5,788 nucleotides of DNA from Alphaproteobacteria bacterium (GTDB lineage: Bacteria; Pseudomonadota; Alphaproteobacteria; Rs-D84): NCBI GenBank assembly GCA_013316395.1, contig WSMU01000037.1:1-5788 (forward strand), in the 5' to 3' direction. Shown piece after piece: positions 1-5,784 of the stretch. The notes beneath the pieces were generated by a model. It saw nothing but the letters and a program-made list of their open reading frames with translations, was not told the origin of the DNA and ran no database searches. The position numbers were made by a program, and so were the translations under genes. Every line of letters begins with the position of its first letter. Within the stretch, counting starts at the first letter, position 1.

Positions 1-23
1 TATAGATACCATTTTATTTTTCC

Positions 24-51
24 TTGATTTTATGTTTGTTTTCTATAAAAT
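24..51 (+). promoter_or_regulatory. Putative rpsT promoter
   Basis: A -35-like TTGATT (24-29) is followed, after a 16-bp spacer, by a -10-like TAAAAT (46-51). Transcription would start near 58-60, leaving a leader of about 27 nt before the rpsT start. The surrounding DNA is very A/T-rich, so chance matches are easy. The overlapping TATAAA (44-49) would give too short a spacer with the same -35 box. Confidence 0.5.
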
Positions 52-73
52 AGCAAAAAACATGGCTAAATAA

Positions 74-78
74 AAGGA
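74..78 (+). promoter_or_regulatory. Ribosome binding site of rpsT
   Basis: AAGGA lies 7 nt before the GTG at 86 and fixes that GTG as the start of rpsT. The same AAAGGAAAATAA context precedes the TcpQ-like gene at the other end of the window, so it looks like this genome's usual translation signal. Confidence 0.75.
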
Positions 79-85
79 AAATAAC

Positions 86-346
86 GTGGCAAATCATAAG
101 TCATCTGAAAAAAGAATTTTGGTAACGGCAAAAAAGAACGCCATCAATACTGCACGTCGCAGCTCGGTCAAGACCGCAACAAAGAAAGCAGTTGTTGCAA
201 TCGAAGCCGGTGACAAGGCAGCCGCCACAGCGGCAGCCCGCGCAGCGGAAAGCAAAATCATGAAGGCGGCCGGCAAAGTTATGCCGAAAAAGCGTGCAGC
301 TCGCAAAATTTCTCGTCTGACGAAGAAAGTTGCGAAAATGGCCTAA
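86..346 (+). CDS. rpsT: Small ribosomal subunit protein bS20
   Basis: Encodes an 86-residue, very basic, Ala/Lys-rich protein, the usual size for bacterial S20, which binds 16S rRNA early in assembly of the 30S subunit. The N-terminus MANHKSSEKRI, the following Lys/Arg/Asn-rich helix, and the C-terminal segment around KAAGKVMPKKRAARKISRL are typical of the family. Alternating basic and alanine-rich helices run the whole length, with no domain missing. The start is GTG, supported by AAGGA 7 nt upstream. The gene forms its own short transcription unit, with a promoter-like sequence in front and two intrinsic terminators behind, and it converges on the Cys-rich gene. In Escherichia coli, S20 starts with a non-AUG codon and represses its own translation. 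The GTG here would fit similar control, but that is inference. Confidence 0.96.
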   Translation: MANHKSSEKRILVTAKKNAINTARRSSVKTATKKAVVAIEAGDKAAATAAARAAESKIMKAAGKVMPKKRAARKISRLTKKVAKMA

Positions 347-375
347 GTCGCCTGTGCCGTGGCACAAAAAAAATC

Positions 376-401
376 AGCGCGCCAATCCAGCGCGCTTTTT
401 T
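376..401 (+). terminator. Intrinsic terminator, likely bidirectional
   Basis: A perfect 7-bp stem (AGCGCGC 376-382, GCGCGCT 390-396) with a 7-nt loop is followed by six T on the + strand (396-401), ending the rpsT transcript. On the - strand the same hairpin is followed by GA and eight T (complement of the A-run 366-373). It can therefore also stop transcripts of the convergent Cys-rich gene. Confidence 0.88.
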
Positions 402-410
402 GCGTATTTA

Positions 411-437
411 AATCCCGGCCTGCGCCGGGATTTTTTT
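411..437 (+). terminator. Second intrinsic terminator in the convergent gap
   Basis: A perfect 9-bp stem (AATCCCGGC 411-419, GCCGGGATT 424-432) with loop CCTG C-type 4 nt (420-423) runs into seven T on the + strand (431-437). It is a backup for the terminator at 376-401. On the - strand it starts 10 nt beyond the stop codon of the Cys-rich gene but is followed only by TTTAAATA, so in that direction it is weaker, and the first hairpin probably does the main work. Confidence 0.8.
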
Positions 438-442
438 ATATT

Positions 443-2743
443 CTATCGAACACTGTGATATTTTTCACCACCAATATTTACATTTAGCACACCGGCGGCA
501 TTGCCCGCGGACAAATTACCATAGCAAACCTTGCCTCCAACATTTACATGTATCGCCGGCGCGGTCTGTTTCGACGCATACAAGGGAATTACTAAATCAC
601 CTGTCCTGATTTTTGTTACCCCCGCCCCGCAGATTAGCGCACATACGTTACCCGCGGTCAGATTATATCCGGAATTACAAACCGTATTCGCGGAATTATA
701 CGCACATGCCGCGGGATAATATACCGTGCCGGAATTTGGCGGGATGTAGCCATTTGAAACAGAGCTGTTCCCGCATGACTTGTAGCATACACCACTGCCG
801 GCGGAATTTGCGTTCGCACTGCCACCATACGTTTTATCCCCCAGCGTATTACATGCCTGACAAGAATTCCCATTTTTATAATACCCAGCCGAACAGTTTG
901 TAACCGTCTGGGCGCAATTGGACGCGGCTGCGGTACACGCACCTTGATAGTGCTGGGTGCCAGATGTTGTAGTATTCGCATGCGTGCACGCGTTTACACC
1001 CGTCGCACAGGCTCCCGGTGTGCATTCCTTGGTACATGCCTGGTAGCAGTTTGTATTCGCACTGCGCGCACCGTCGGATGCGGTATACCCCGCCCCCAGC
1101 GTCGTACATGCCGTTTTTTCCACATTCCCTGCGGGCGAATAATAGCCTGATTCAACCGGAATACACGGACTGCCCCAATATCCCGTTGGATTTGGCGAAT
1201 AATATCCGGCGGCACAGGCTGTAATATTATACGCATCACATCCGTGTGTATTTGCCCCACCCAGCGCATAATTTGTTCCATTCCAATAGCAATTTGCCGT
1301 CCCTGTTGTTTGTGCATTTAATCCAATATTAAGCCCTGATGCCGTAGAGGCCGGCTTCCAACAACCAAACGGACTGGTGTTAGTATCATTCCAAACCCCA
1401 TGAACACCATCCAATGGGTCAACCGGACAAGGCGAACACGACGATGCCCCCGCATAGCTCCAACTACCACTACAGGTATGTATTCCCCATGCGCTGCCGC
1501 TCTCTCCGTAGCTCATGTTTCCACCAGGACAATACGAGCCCGCCGGACAGGTTTCAACCCCTGTTCCATTCCAGTATTTCCCGGGCTCTATATACCTGTA
1601 ACAGTCATCCCTACTGCCTGCACCTTCGTTGGATGTATATCCCGCCGGACACGTATAAGACCCGTTATAGCCAGAATATCTGGGGTCATATTTACACCCC
1701 GTACAGAAATACCCGGCCGGACATGTATATAGCACATTAAAAGCCCACTTGCCCGCAGGCGCACAAATACAAGACTCGCCGTTATTGTTGTAATATCCCC
1801 AGTGGCACCCGTCGTGGGCGTCCACCGGACGACAGGCGCCCCAAGTGCTGCCGTTATAGTATGAATAACCATACGCAATACCGCCTTCGGCACAGTCTTT
1901 ATAGCAACCGGTATACACCCAGCCGCTGCCGTTCCATGTGGCGTTTCCGCCGGTGGCACCGCTAAGATTTCCAGCACACGCCATAGTATTGGCGACGCAT
2001 TCCGTTCCCACAAGATGATGTGATGAATCGCAAGAATATGACCACGCACCGTATGACCACGCGCCATACGACCAATCACTCCAGGCGCCCCACTCACCAT
2101 AAGACCACGTACCGCAATTAGAACCGGTACAGGCCGACGAACCGTTTGTGCCACCCGCACCACCCGTACGATAGCATGTGCGCGACATACTGCGTTGGCG
2201 ACTGCGCGTTTTTGAACGCGACTTGCTGCGCGTACGTGTACCGCCGGTTATGTTTTCCGTATCTGTTCGTGTATCTGTACCGCTATCATACCCTGTATCT
2301 GTGCTGCTTTCCGGCCAGGACACACCGCTACATGCATAACAGGAACTGCCACTTAAATAGTAGCCGCTATTACAGCTATAACTACAGCTATACGCCGCAC
2401 CACTGTTAGCCCAGCCTGTATAAGAGCATCCCGTATAAGACCAGCCGGTATAAGAATAACCAGTACAATTCGTCGAACCGGTACAAGCCGACGCACCATT
2501 TGTACCGCCCGCCCCACCCGTACGGTAGCAGGTTCGCGTCTTTGTACGCGTCCCATTGCGCGAGCCAGTTCGGGTCTGATTTTGTTTGCATGAACCGGAA
2601 CCGTTACTGACGGCCTGTGCGACATTTATCGTCTGGGATGTGGCGGTACAGGCGCTGGTGTCGGTTGTATAGTCTGTACCGGAATCGGTAAACGAAACCG
2701 TTGAGCACGCGATACATGCATTTCCGGCACCAGTTCTATTCAT
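443..2743 (-). CDS. Cysteine-rich repetitive surface/secreted protein with TSP1-like and CPAGY modules
   Basis: Encodes 766 residues from the first ATG, with about 57 cysteines, and rich in Gly, Ser, Thr, Asn and Tyr. The whole gene is not recognised. Residues 10-138 and 138-238 are two related units, each with an Arg/Thr or Arg/Ser alternating strand (55-71, 168-189), a near-identical block CYRTGGAGGTNGxSACTGS (72-90, 190-208) and Trp pentads (SYTGW 97-111; WSYGA 213-236). The RxRxRC...GG...C.GS...C pattern resembles the second half of thrombospondin type-1 repeats. Residues 340-440 carry CPAGYFC, CPAGY and CPAGSYC modules like ephrin-receptor/GCC2-GCC3 repeats, and GYY...CxxC motifs recur at 124-138 and 617-631. 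The tail (700-766) is Cys-poor. The ATG at 2743 has no Shine-Dalgarno sequence and falls inside a GYYMN motif, so true translation probably begins upstream. Likely exported and disulfide-bonded, perhaps an adhesin; the function is unknown. Confidence 0.75.
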   Translation of the reverse strand: MNRTGAGNACIACSTVSFTDSGTDYTTDTSACTATSQTINVAQAVSNGSGSCKQNQTRTGSRNGTRTKTRTCYRTGGAGGTNGASACTGSTNCTGYSYTGWSYTGCSYTGWANSGAAYSCSYSCNSGYYLSGSSCYACSGVSWPESSTDTGYDSGTDTRTDTENITGGTRTRSKSRSKTRSRQRSMSRTCYRTGGAGGTNGSSACTGSNCGTWSYGEWGAWSDWSYGAWSYGAWSYSCDSSHHLVGTECVANTMACAGNLSGATGGNATWNGSGWVYTGCYKDCAEGGIAYGYSYYNGSTWGACRPVDAHDGCHWGYYNNNGESCICAPAGKWAFNVLYTCPAGYFCTGCKYDPRYSGYNGSYTCPAGYTSNEGAGSRDDCYRYIEPGKYWNGTGVETCPAGSYCPGGNMSYGESGSAWGIHTCSGSWSYAGASSCSPCPVDPLDGVHGVWNDTNTSPFGCWKPASTASGLNIGLNAQTTGTANCYWNGTNYALGGANTHGCDAYNITACAAGYYSPNPTGYWGSPCIPVESGYYSPAGNVEKTACTTLGAGYTASDGARSANTNCYQACTKECTPGACATGVNACTHANTTTSGTQHYQGACTAAASNCAQTVTNCSAGYYKNGNSCQACNTLGDKTYGGSANANSAGSGVCYKSCGNSSVSNGYIPPNSGTVYYPAACAYNSANTVCNSGYNLTAGNVCALICGAGVTKIRTGDLVIPLYASKQTAPAIHVNVGGKVCYGNLSAGNAAGVLNVNIGGEKYHSVR
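2037..2111 (-). repeat. 15-bp coding repeat, WSYGA pentads
   Basis: Imperfect 15-bp periodicity, clearest in the copies at 2037-2051, 2052-2066 and 2067-2081, encodes WSYGA, WSYGA and WSDWS-type pentads (residues 212-237 of the Cys-rich protein). Tryptophan recurs every three to five residues. Such in-frame tandem DNA can expand or contract without breaking the frame. Confidence 0.75.
2120..2176 (-). repeat. Dispersed 56-bp coding repeat, copy 2
   Basis: Bases 2121-2176 match 2475-2530 at 49 of 56 positions with no gaps. They encode CYRTGGAGGTNGSSACTGS (residues 190-208 of the Cys-rich protein). Most differences are synonymous, so the protein block is better conserved than the DNA, suggesting an old duplication kept by selection. 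Confidence 0.85.
2408..2458 (-). repeat. 15-bp coding repeat, SYTGW pentads
   Basis: Three 15-bp copies (2412-2426, 2427-2441, 2442-2456) share the core GTATAAGA on the + strand. They encode the SYTGW, SYTGC and SYTGW pentads at about residues 97-111 of the Cys-rich protein. They sit just after the first conserved TGGAGG block, in the same relative place as the WSYGA array after the second. Confidence 0.8.
2474..2530 (-). repeat. Dispersed 56-bp coding repeat, copy 1
   Basis: Partner of the copy at 2120-2176. It encodes CYRTGGAGGTNGASACTGS (residues 72-90 of the Cys-rich protein), and the two proteins differ at one position (Ala/Ser). Each copy is preceded by an Arg-alternating strand and followed by aromatic pentads, so the repeated unit is larger than this block. 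Confidence 0.85.
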
Positions 2744-2860
2744 ATAATATCCGGATGTACACGAAGTATATTGCTTGGATGCAGAACAGGTATAGCCGGC
2801 ACCATGGGCCCGGGGTACACAAACGCAGCAGAATAATAAAAGAGAAAAAAAGTGGACGAT
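2744..2860 (-). other. In-frame upstream extension with signal-peptide-like sequence, no canonical start
   Basis: Reading upstream from the ATG at 2743 in the same frame, 39 codons stay open until a TAA at 2861-2863. They read IVHFFSLLLFCCVCV, then PRAHGAG, then a Cys-containing stretch ending CTSGYY. This gives a hydrophobic core, a polar region with a plausible signal peptidase I site near AHG/AG, and the start of a C-x-S-G-Y-Y...CxxC motif completed by the first annotated residues. That continuity argues that this region is, or recently was, translated. No ATG, GTG or TTG occurs in it, and no Shine-Dalgarno sequence precedes the first codon, ATC. A non-AUG start, a recent mutation or a sequence error are all possible. 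The + strand A7 run at 2845-2851 lies in this stretch. Confidence 0.6.
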
Positions 2861-2975
2861 TTAATTCGGCAAAAACGGGGGATAAAATGTGGCGGAAATC
2901 GGAGATTTTTCAGAGCAAAAATACGCTTAAGAAAATCGTCCCATTTTTTTAGGCAGTCTATACCCGCCCTGCACG
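2861..2975 (-). other. Predicted untranslated leader of the Cys-rich gene
   Basis: This is the stretch between the expected transcription start (about 2975) and the first open codon. It contains a six-codon ATG frame (2944-2927) in the same phase as the main gene but closed by TAA, and a second in-frame TAA at 2861-2863. No ribosome binding site, strong hairpin or recognised riboswitch was seen. In the other two frames no ATG, GTG or TTG leads into the signal-peptide region. Confidence 0.4.
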
Positions 2976-2981
2976 CTAGGT

Positions 2982-3010
2982 ATTATAAGAGATTGCGCGT
3001 TTTTTTACAA
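2982..3010 (-). promoter_or_regulatory. Promoter of the Cys-rich gene
   Basis: On the - strand, TTGTAA (complement of 3005-3010) and a perfect TATAAT (complement of 2982-2987) are separated by exactly 17 bp. Transcription would start near 2975. The site lies just downstream of the pilus operon's terminator, so the Cys-rich gene appears to be a separate transcription unit. Confidence 0.75.
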
Positions 3011-3022
3011 GTTGAAAAAAGC

Positions 3023-3051
3023 AAAAAACAGCCCAGGGAACCCTGGGCTGT
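3023..3051 (-). terminator. Intrinsic terminator of the pilus operon
   Basis: A perfect 11-bp inverted repeat (ACAGCCCAGGG 3028-3038, CCCTGGGCTGT 3041-3051) with a 2-nt centre is followed on the - strand by six T (complement of 3023-3028), then GC and more T. It lies 21 nt past the secretin stop codon, so the operon ends here. Confidence 0.92.
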
Positions 3052-3072
3052 CTAAAAGCACTCTTTTTAAGA

Positions 3073-4701
3073 TTAATTCAGCGGTGCCCCCCAGTGCTGC
3101 TGTATGGCGCGCTCTGAATCCATTGGGCTGACCAATACCTGCGGCGTCAGGATTACAACCAGCACATCACGCTGACCCGATGTCTCGCGAGAGCCCGACA
3201 GCGCCATAAAGTCCGGGTCACCCAGGCCGTATCTTGTATCACTGCCCGTCTGCTTTTCAAAGCCGGACACAACCAACATTTGGCCGGATTCCATTATAAT
3301 TTCCTGCATAAAGCTGCGCTCTTCAACCTCCGGCAACTGCAATGTAACCTCCCCTATTGTCTGGGTCGACATACGCAGCAGCTCGCGTACGGAAATCTTA
3401 AACAGCAGCAAAATCTTACCATTTTCCAACACGTTCGGCAGCAACTGCATCGAAAAACCGGTTTCCAAATCGTCCTGATCTACGGTACTCGATTCCACGG
3501 TTGTAAAGTTGCGCGACTCGAATCGTTTGATATATCCCGTTGTACGCGTGTTTGTAACGGGCGCCACACGGTTGTTACGTGTTGTAACACCAACATTGGT
3601 TACCAGGGAGACCTTACCCTGCTTTGCCAATGCCTGAATCAGGGCATTGCTGCCCGCGACACTCGACAGGCTGCCGTCACGAATCTGGTCTGCGGTGTAT
3701 GCACCACCAACCTCAACCCCATTTTCAAGATGCGTCGCCCCAGTCAATGCCGATACCGCATTTGACAGAACCGCAATGTTCATAGAACTGGCATCCTGGG
3801 TCGCCAAATTGTTTTTCGGATTCGCAACAATATTCAGCCCAGACGTAGAATTAATTGCCGCCGCCAGATTCAATCCAAACGCCGAATCGTTGGAAATCGA
3901 AACCTGCAGCACCTTAACATCTATTGTAACCAACTGCGACAAGCGCTTGTTTTGACGCGCAATATATTCACCCACACGGTTTTGAACCGACGGCGGTGCG
4001 GTAACTGTAATCGTGCCCAAGCTGCGCGATACGGTGAAATCAGCATTGGCCGCCTTGCCAATGATTGCGGCAATGGCCTGCTCTACCTCATCCCATTCTT
4101 TTAATGTGGATTCTAGCGACACCTGATTGCCGTCATCCGTTTGAACAGAAGACTGATAAGATACATCCGTCCCCAGCGCATACAGCGTGAATGTCTTGGT
4201 TTCTGTTTCATAAAAAACAATAGCTTCTTTATCATAATACCACAACAGGTCCAGGTCTGTCGCAATCTGGCTAAGCAGACCGGACAGCTTTCCCGTATAT
4301 GCGACATTCATCGTTTTTCTAAGCTTTTCTGCATCAACCTGGCTGTCAATTTTTACCGGAATACCCGTAATGGAATTGATATCATTTGCAACCACCTGAA
4401 GACCGACAGGTTCATTTAACAAAATAGTAACGCCTGTATCCGTTTCAAACTTTCCCGGCAGATTGTTACGATGCTCCAGCACGGTTGACTTGTTCCCCAG
4501 CCATACCCCCTCCGACATGGAAACAGTATCACTGCTGGCAACCTTGGCGCGCGGTGTTTTGGACATTTCAAACGCATCGTATGCGTTTATAAAATCCTGG
4601 TCAACGGCCGCGGACATCTTTGCAGATTGACGCGTTGTGCATCCCGCCGCCAGCGCGCAAATCACACTGCCTGCTATAAAAACTTTTATCGGATTTCTCA
4701 T
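3073..4701 (-). CDS. pilN: Type IVb pilus lipoprotein secretin (PilN/BfpB/TcpC type)
   Basis: Encodes 542 residues, the usual size for PilN-type secretins, which form the outer-membrane ring through which a type IVb pilus or its secreted substrates pass. Residues 1-21 are a lipoprotein signal peptide with lipobox LAAGC (Cys21 lipidated), as in PilN/BfpB/TcpC. An N0-like domain covers about 84-176 (VTILLNEPVGLQVVA...ITGIPVKI, then LLWYYDKEAIVFY). An N1-like fold follows at about 221-255 (DFTVSRSLGTITVTAPP). The secretin domain runs from about 258 to 525, with IQALAKQGKVSLVTNVGVTT at 355-374 and the C-terminal signature QLPEVEERS...ESGQMLVVSGF at 455-481. It starts at ATG with AGGAG 6 nt upstream, 27 nt after the TcpQ-like gene, and is followed by a terminator. 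The exact subtype name rests on the lipobox, length and neighbour; MshL-like naming is the alternative. Confidence 0.88.
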   Translation of the reverse strand: MRNPIKVFIAGSVICALAAGCTTRQSAKMSAAVDQDFINAYDAFEMSKTPRAKVASSDTVSMSEGVWLGNKSTVLEHRNNLPGKFETDTGVTILLNEPVGLQVVANDINSITGIPVKIDSQVDAEKLRKTMNVAYTGKLSGLLSQIATDLDLLWYYDKEAIVFYETETKTFTLYALGTDVSYQSSVQTDDGNQVSLESTLKEWDEVEQAIAAIIGKAANADFTVSRSLGTITVTAPPSVQNRVGEYIARQNKRLSQLVTIDVKVLQVSISNDSAFGLNLAAAINSTSGLNIVANPKNNLATQDASSMNIAVLSNAVSALTGATHLENGVEVGGAYTADQIRDGSLSSVAGSNALIQALAKQGKVSLVTNVGVTTRNNRVAPVTNTRTTGYIKRFESRNFTTVESSTVDQDDLETGFSMQLLPNVLENGKILLLFKISVRELLRMSTQTIGEVTLQLPEVEERSFMQEIIMESGQMLVVSGFEKQTGSDTRYGLGDPDFMALSGSRETSGQRDVLVVILTPQVLVSPMDSERAIQQHWGAPLN

Positions 4702-4707
4702 CTGTTT

Positions 4708-4712
4708 CTCCT
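4708..4712 (-). promoter_or_regulatory. Ribosome binding site of the secretin gene
   Basis: AGGAG on the - strand lies 6 nt before the ATG at 4701, inside the 27-nt gap after the TcpQ-like stop codon. It supports that start. The gap has no room for a separate promoter, so the two genes should be co-transcribed. Confidence 0.8.
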
Positions 4713-4728
4713 ACGGCGTACGGATATT

Positions 4729-5685
4729 TTATTCTTCGTTTGTCGAAATCACCAGCACGCGGTTCCCTTTATAAAACTTTGCATACGGCACCGGCGTTGC
4801 ACGACCAAAATTACGAACCAACGCACTGGCCACATCAACAAAGCGTCCTTTAAATACGGCGCTGGCCTCAATCGGATACTCACGCGAGGTCGTCCATACC
4901 AGGTCCCAGCCCTCCTTGTCACACCAGTTCTGCAAAACCTCGCGCAGGGTCTGGCCGTTGGCAACCACCCATGAACGAACCTGGTCCTGCAGGGCGACCG
5001 GGGCCTCTGCATCGGCGGACAAATCAACGGCAATCTCACCTTCTACCGCGTCGGATGCCCCAGCGCCCGCAGCGGCGGCGCCATTTTCCGTATCAGTCGG
5101 CACAAAACCCATTTTCGCAGCATACGCGGCATAGCCATCTGCATATCCGCCACAATTTTTCCGATTACTGCGCGATACGGTCAAAATATTTCCGCCATCG
5201 TCTTCCAAAACCTCGCGATGCAGCAACGGCATTTCAGACCCATTGTTGCATTCATCATCAAATCCGACCGGTATTTGCGTTCCATGCAGCATATTAGCCC
5301 CACCAGACCAGCCACCGAATTCACCACGCGTGCCCATGTTGAAATTATTTTCAACAACCAAATCCGCCCCTATCTTCGAGACAATGCGAATGTTATCCTC
5401 CTGCTTGTCTTTTGAGCACAGACCGGATTCACATGCAACCTCAATATCGGCATCCGACCCCGCCAGCGGCCATGCCGGAACCTCTGTCTGAACCGGTGCC
5501 GGTGCCTGCTCATAATACTCTTCGCCCTGCGTTTGTGTTATATCCTCATACTCGCCACCGCGTTCCAGCATCTTATCCTCGGAATAAAACACCTCTGAGG
5601 TGACAACCTGCGGCAAACCGTTTGCTGCAAAACAATAGCCGGCCGCCGTTGCAAACATGGCAAAAATCAAAACCTTGCGGAACAT
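4729..5685 (-). CDS. Periplasmic TcpQ-domain type IVb pilus biogenesis protein
   Basis: Encodes 318 residues. Residues 1-20 are a Sec signal peptide (basic MFRK, hydrophobic core, likely cleavage CFA/ANG). Residues 21-80 are acidic and Tyr/Glu/Pro-rich. The middle (81-200) has cysteines at 85, 90, 146 and 178 and no family I recognise. An Ala/Gly-rich linker (202-232) leads to a C-terminal domain at about 237-316. Its pattern, VxxGQTLREVLQNWCDKEGW, then a central VFKG and a terminal GNRVLVI, matches the TcpQ C-terminal family, also found in R64 PilL-like proteins. TcpQ helps localise or stabilise the TcpC secretin in Vibrio cholerae, and the gene directly downstream here is a secretin. The start at 5685 is chosen over an in-frame TTG 99 nt upstream because it has AAGGA 8 nt before it and opens directly with the signal peptide. 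The long central region is unusual compared with short TcpQ itself. Confidence 0.82.
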   Translation of the reverse strand: MFRKVLIFAMFATAAGYCFAANGLPQVVTSEVFYSEDKMLERGGEYEDITQTQGEEYYEQAPAPVQTEVPAWPLAGSDADIEVACESGLCSKDKQEDNIRIVSKIGADLVVENNFNMGTRGEFGGWSGGANMLHGTQIPVGFDDECNNGSEMPLLHREVLEDDGGNILTVSRSNRKNCGGYADGYAAYAAKMGFVPTDTENGAAAAGAGASDAVEGEIAVDLSADAEAPVALQDQVRSWVVANGQTLREVLQNWCDKEGWDLVWTTSREYPIEASAVFKGRFVDVASALVRNFGRATPVPYAKFYKGNRVLVISTNEE

Positions 5686-5693
5686 GTTTATTT

Positions 5694-5698
5694 TCCTT
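5694..5698 (-). promoter_or_regulatory. Ribosome binding site of the TcpQ-like gene
   Basis: AAGGA on the - strand is spaced 8 nt from the ATG at 5685. It decides this start against the upstream in-frame TTG at 5784, which would add 33 residues in front of a complete signal peptide. Confidence 0.8.
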
Positions 5699-5757
5699 TC
5701 CGCTGTCTCTACTATTGCACTTCCGGCACTTCGTAAGGCACCCTTTCGGTCCTGCCT

Positions 5758-5784
5758 ATTTTGGAATGAGAACAGCACTGTCAA
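5758..5784 (-). promoter_or_regulatory. Possible promoter of the pilus operon
   Basis: A perfect TTGACA (complement of 5779-5784) is followed after 15 bp by CAAAAT (complement of 5758-5763). The spacer is short and the -10 box imperfect, so this is tentative. If real, the leader is about 65 nt and the operon holds only the two genes seen here. Alternatively, the operon continues beyond the right edge of the window. Confidence 0.4.

Noticed and set aside
1588..2163. A 191-codon - strand open frame inside the Cys-rich gene
   Set aside because: It lies in another frame of a repetitive coding region poor in stop codons. It lacks a ribosome binding site and shows no recognisable domain, whereas the main frame has clear Cys motifs.
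2037..2456. Regularly spaced short repeats resembling an array such as CRISPR
   Set aside because: The period is 15 bp with no unique spacers, and the repeats encode in-frame aromatic pentads, so they are protein repeats.
3280..3765. A 161-codon + strand open frame opposite the secretin gene
   Set aside because: It is antisense to a well-supported secretin, has no family features and no proper ribosome binding site.
5717..5732. Direct repeat GCACTTC (5717-5723 and 5726-5732) as an operator
   Set aside because: Two 7-bp copies 9 bp apart in the leader are not enough to name a binding site, and no matching repeats were seen elsewhere in the window.
5736..5757. Small hairpin AGGCA...TGCCT with a GAAA loop on the - strand upstream of the pilus operon
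   Set aside because: It overlaps the predicted transcription start, so it may not be fully transcribed. The stem is short and interrupted, and no regulatory class fits.
4729..5784. Longer TcpQ-like protein starting at TTG 5784
   Set aside because: It would place 33 polar residues in front of a complete signal peptide, while ATG 5685 has a well-spaced AAGGA. The TTG also falls within the putative -35 box.
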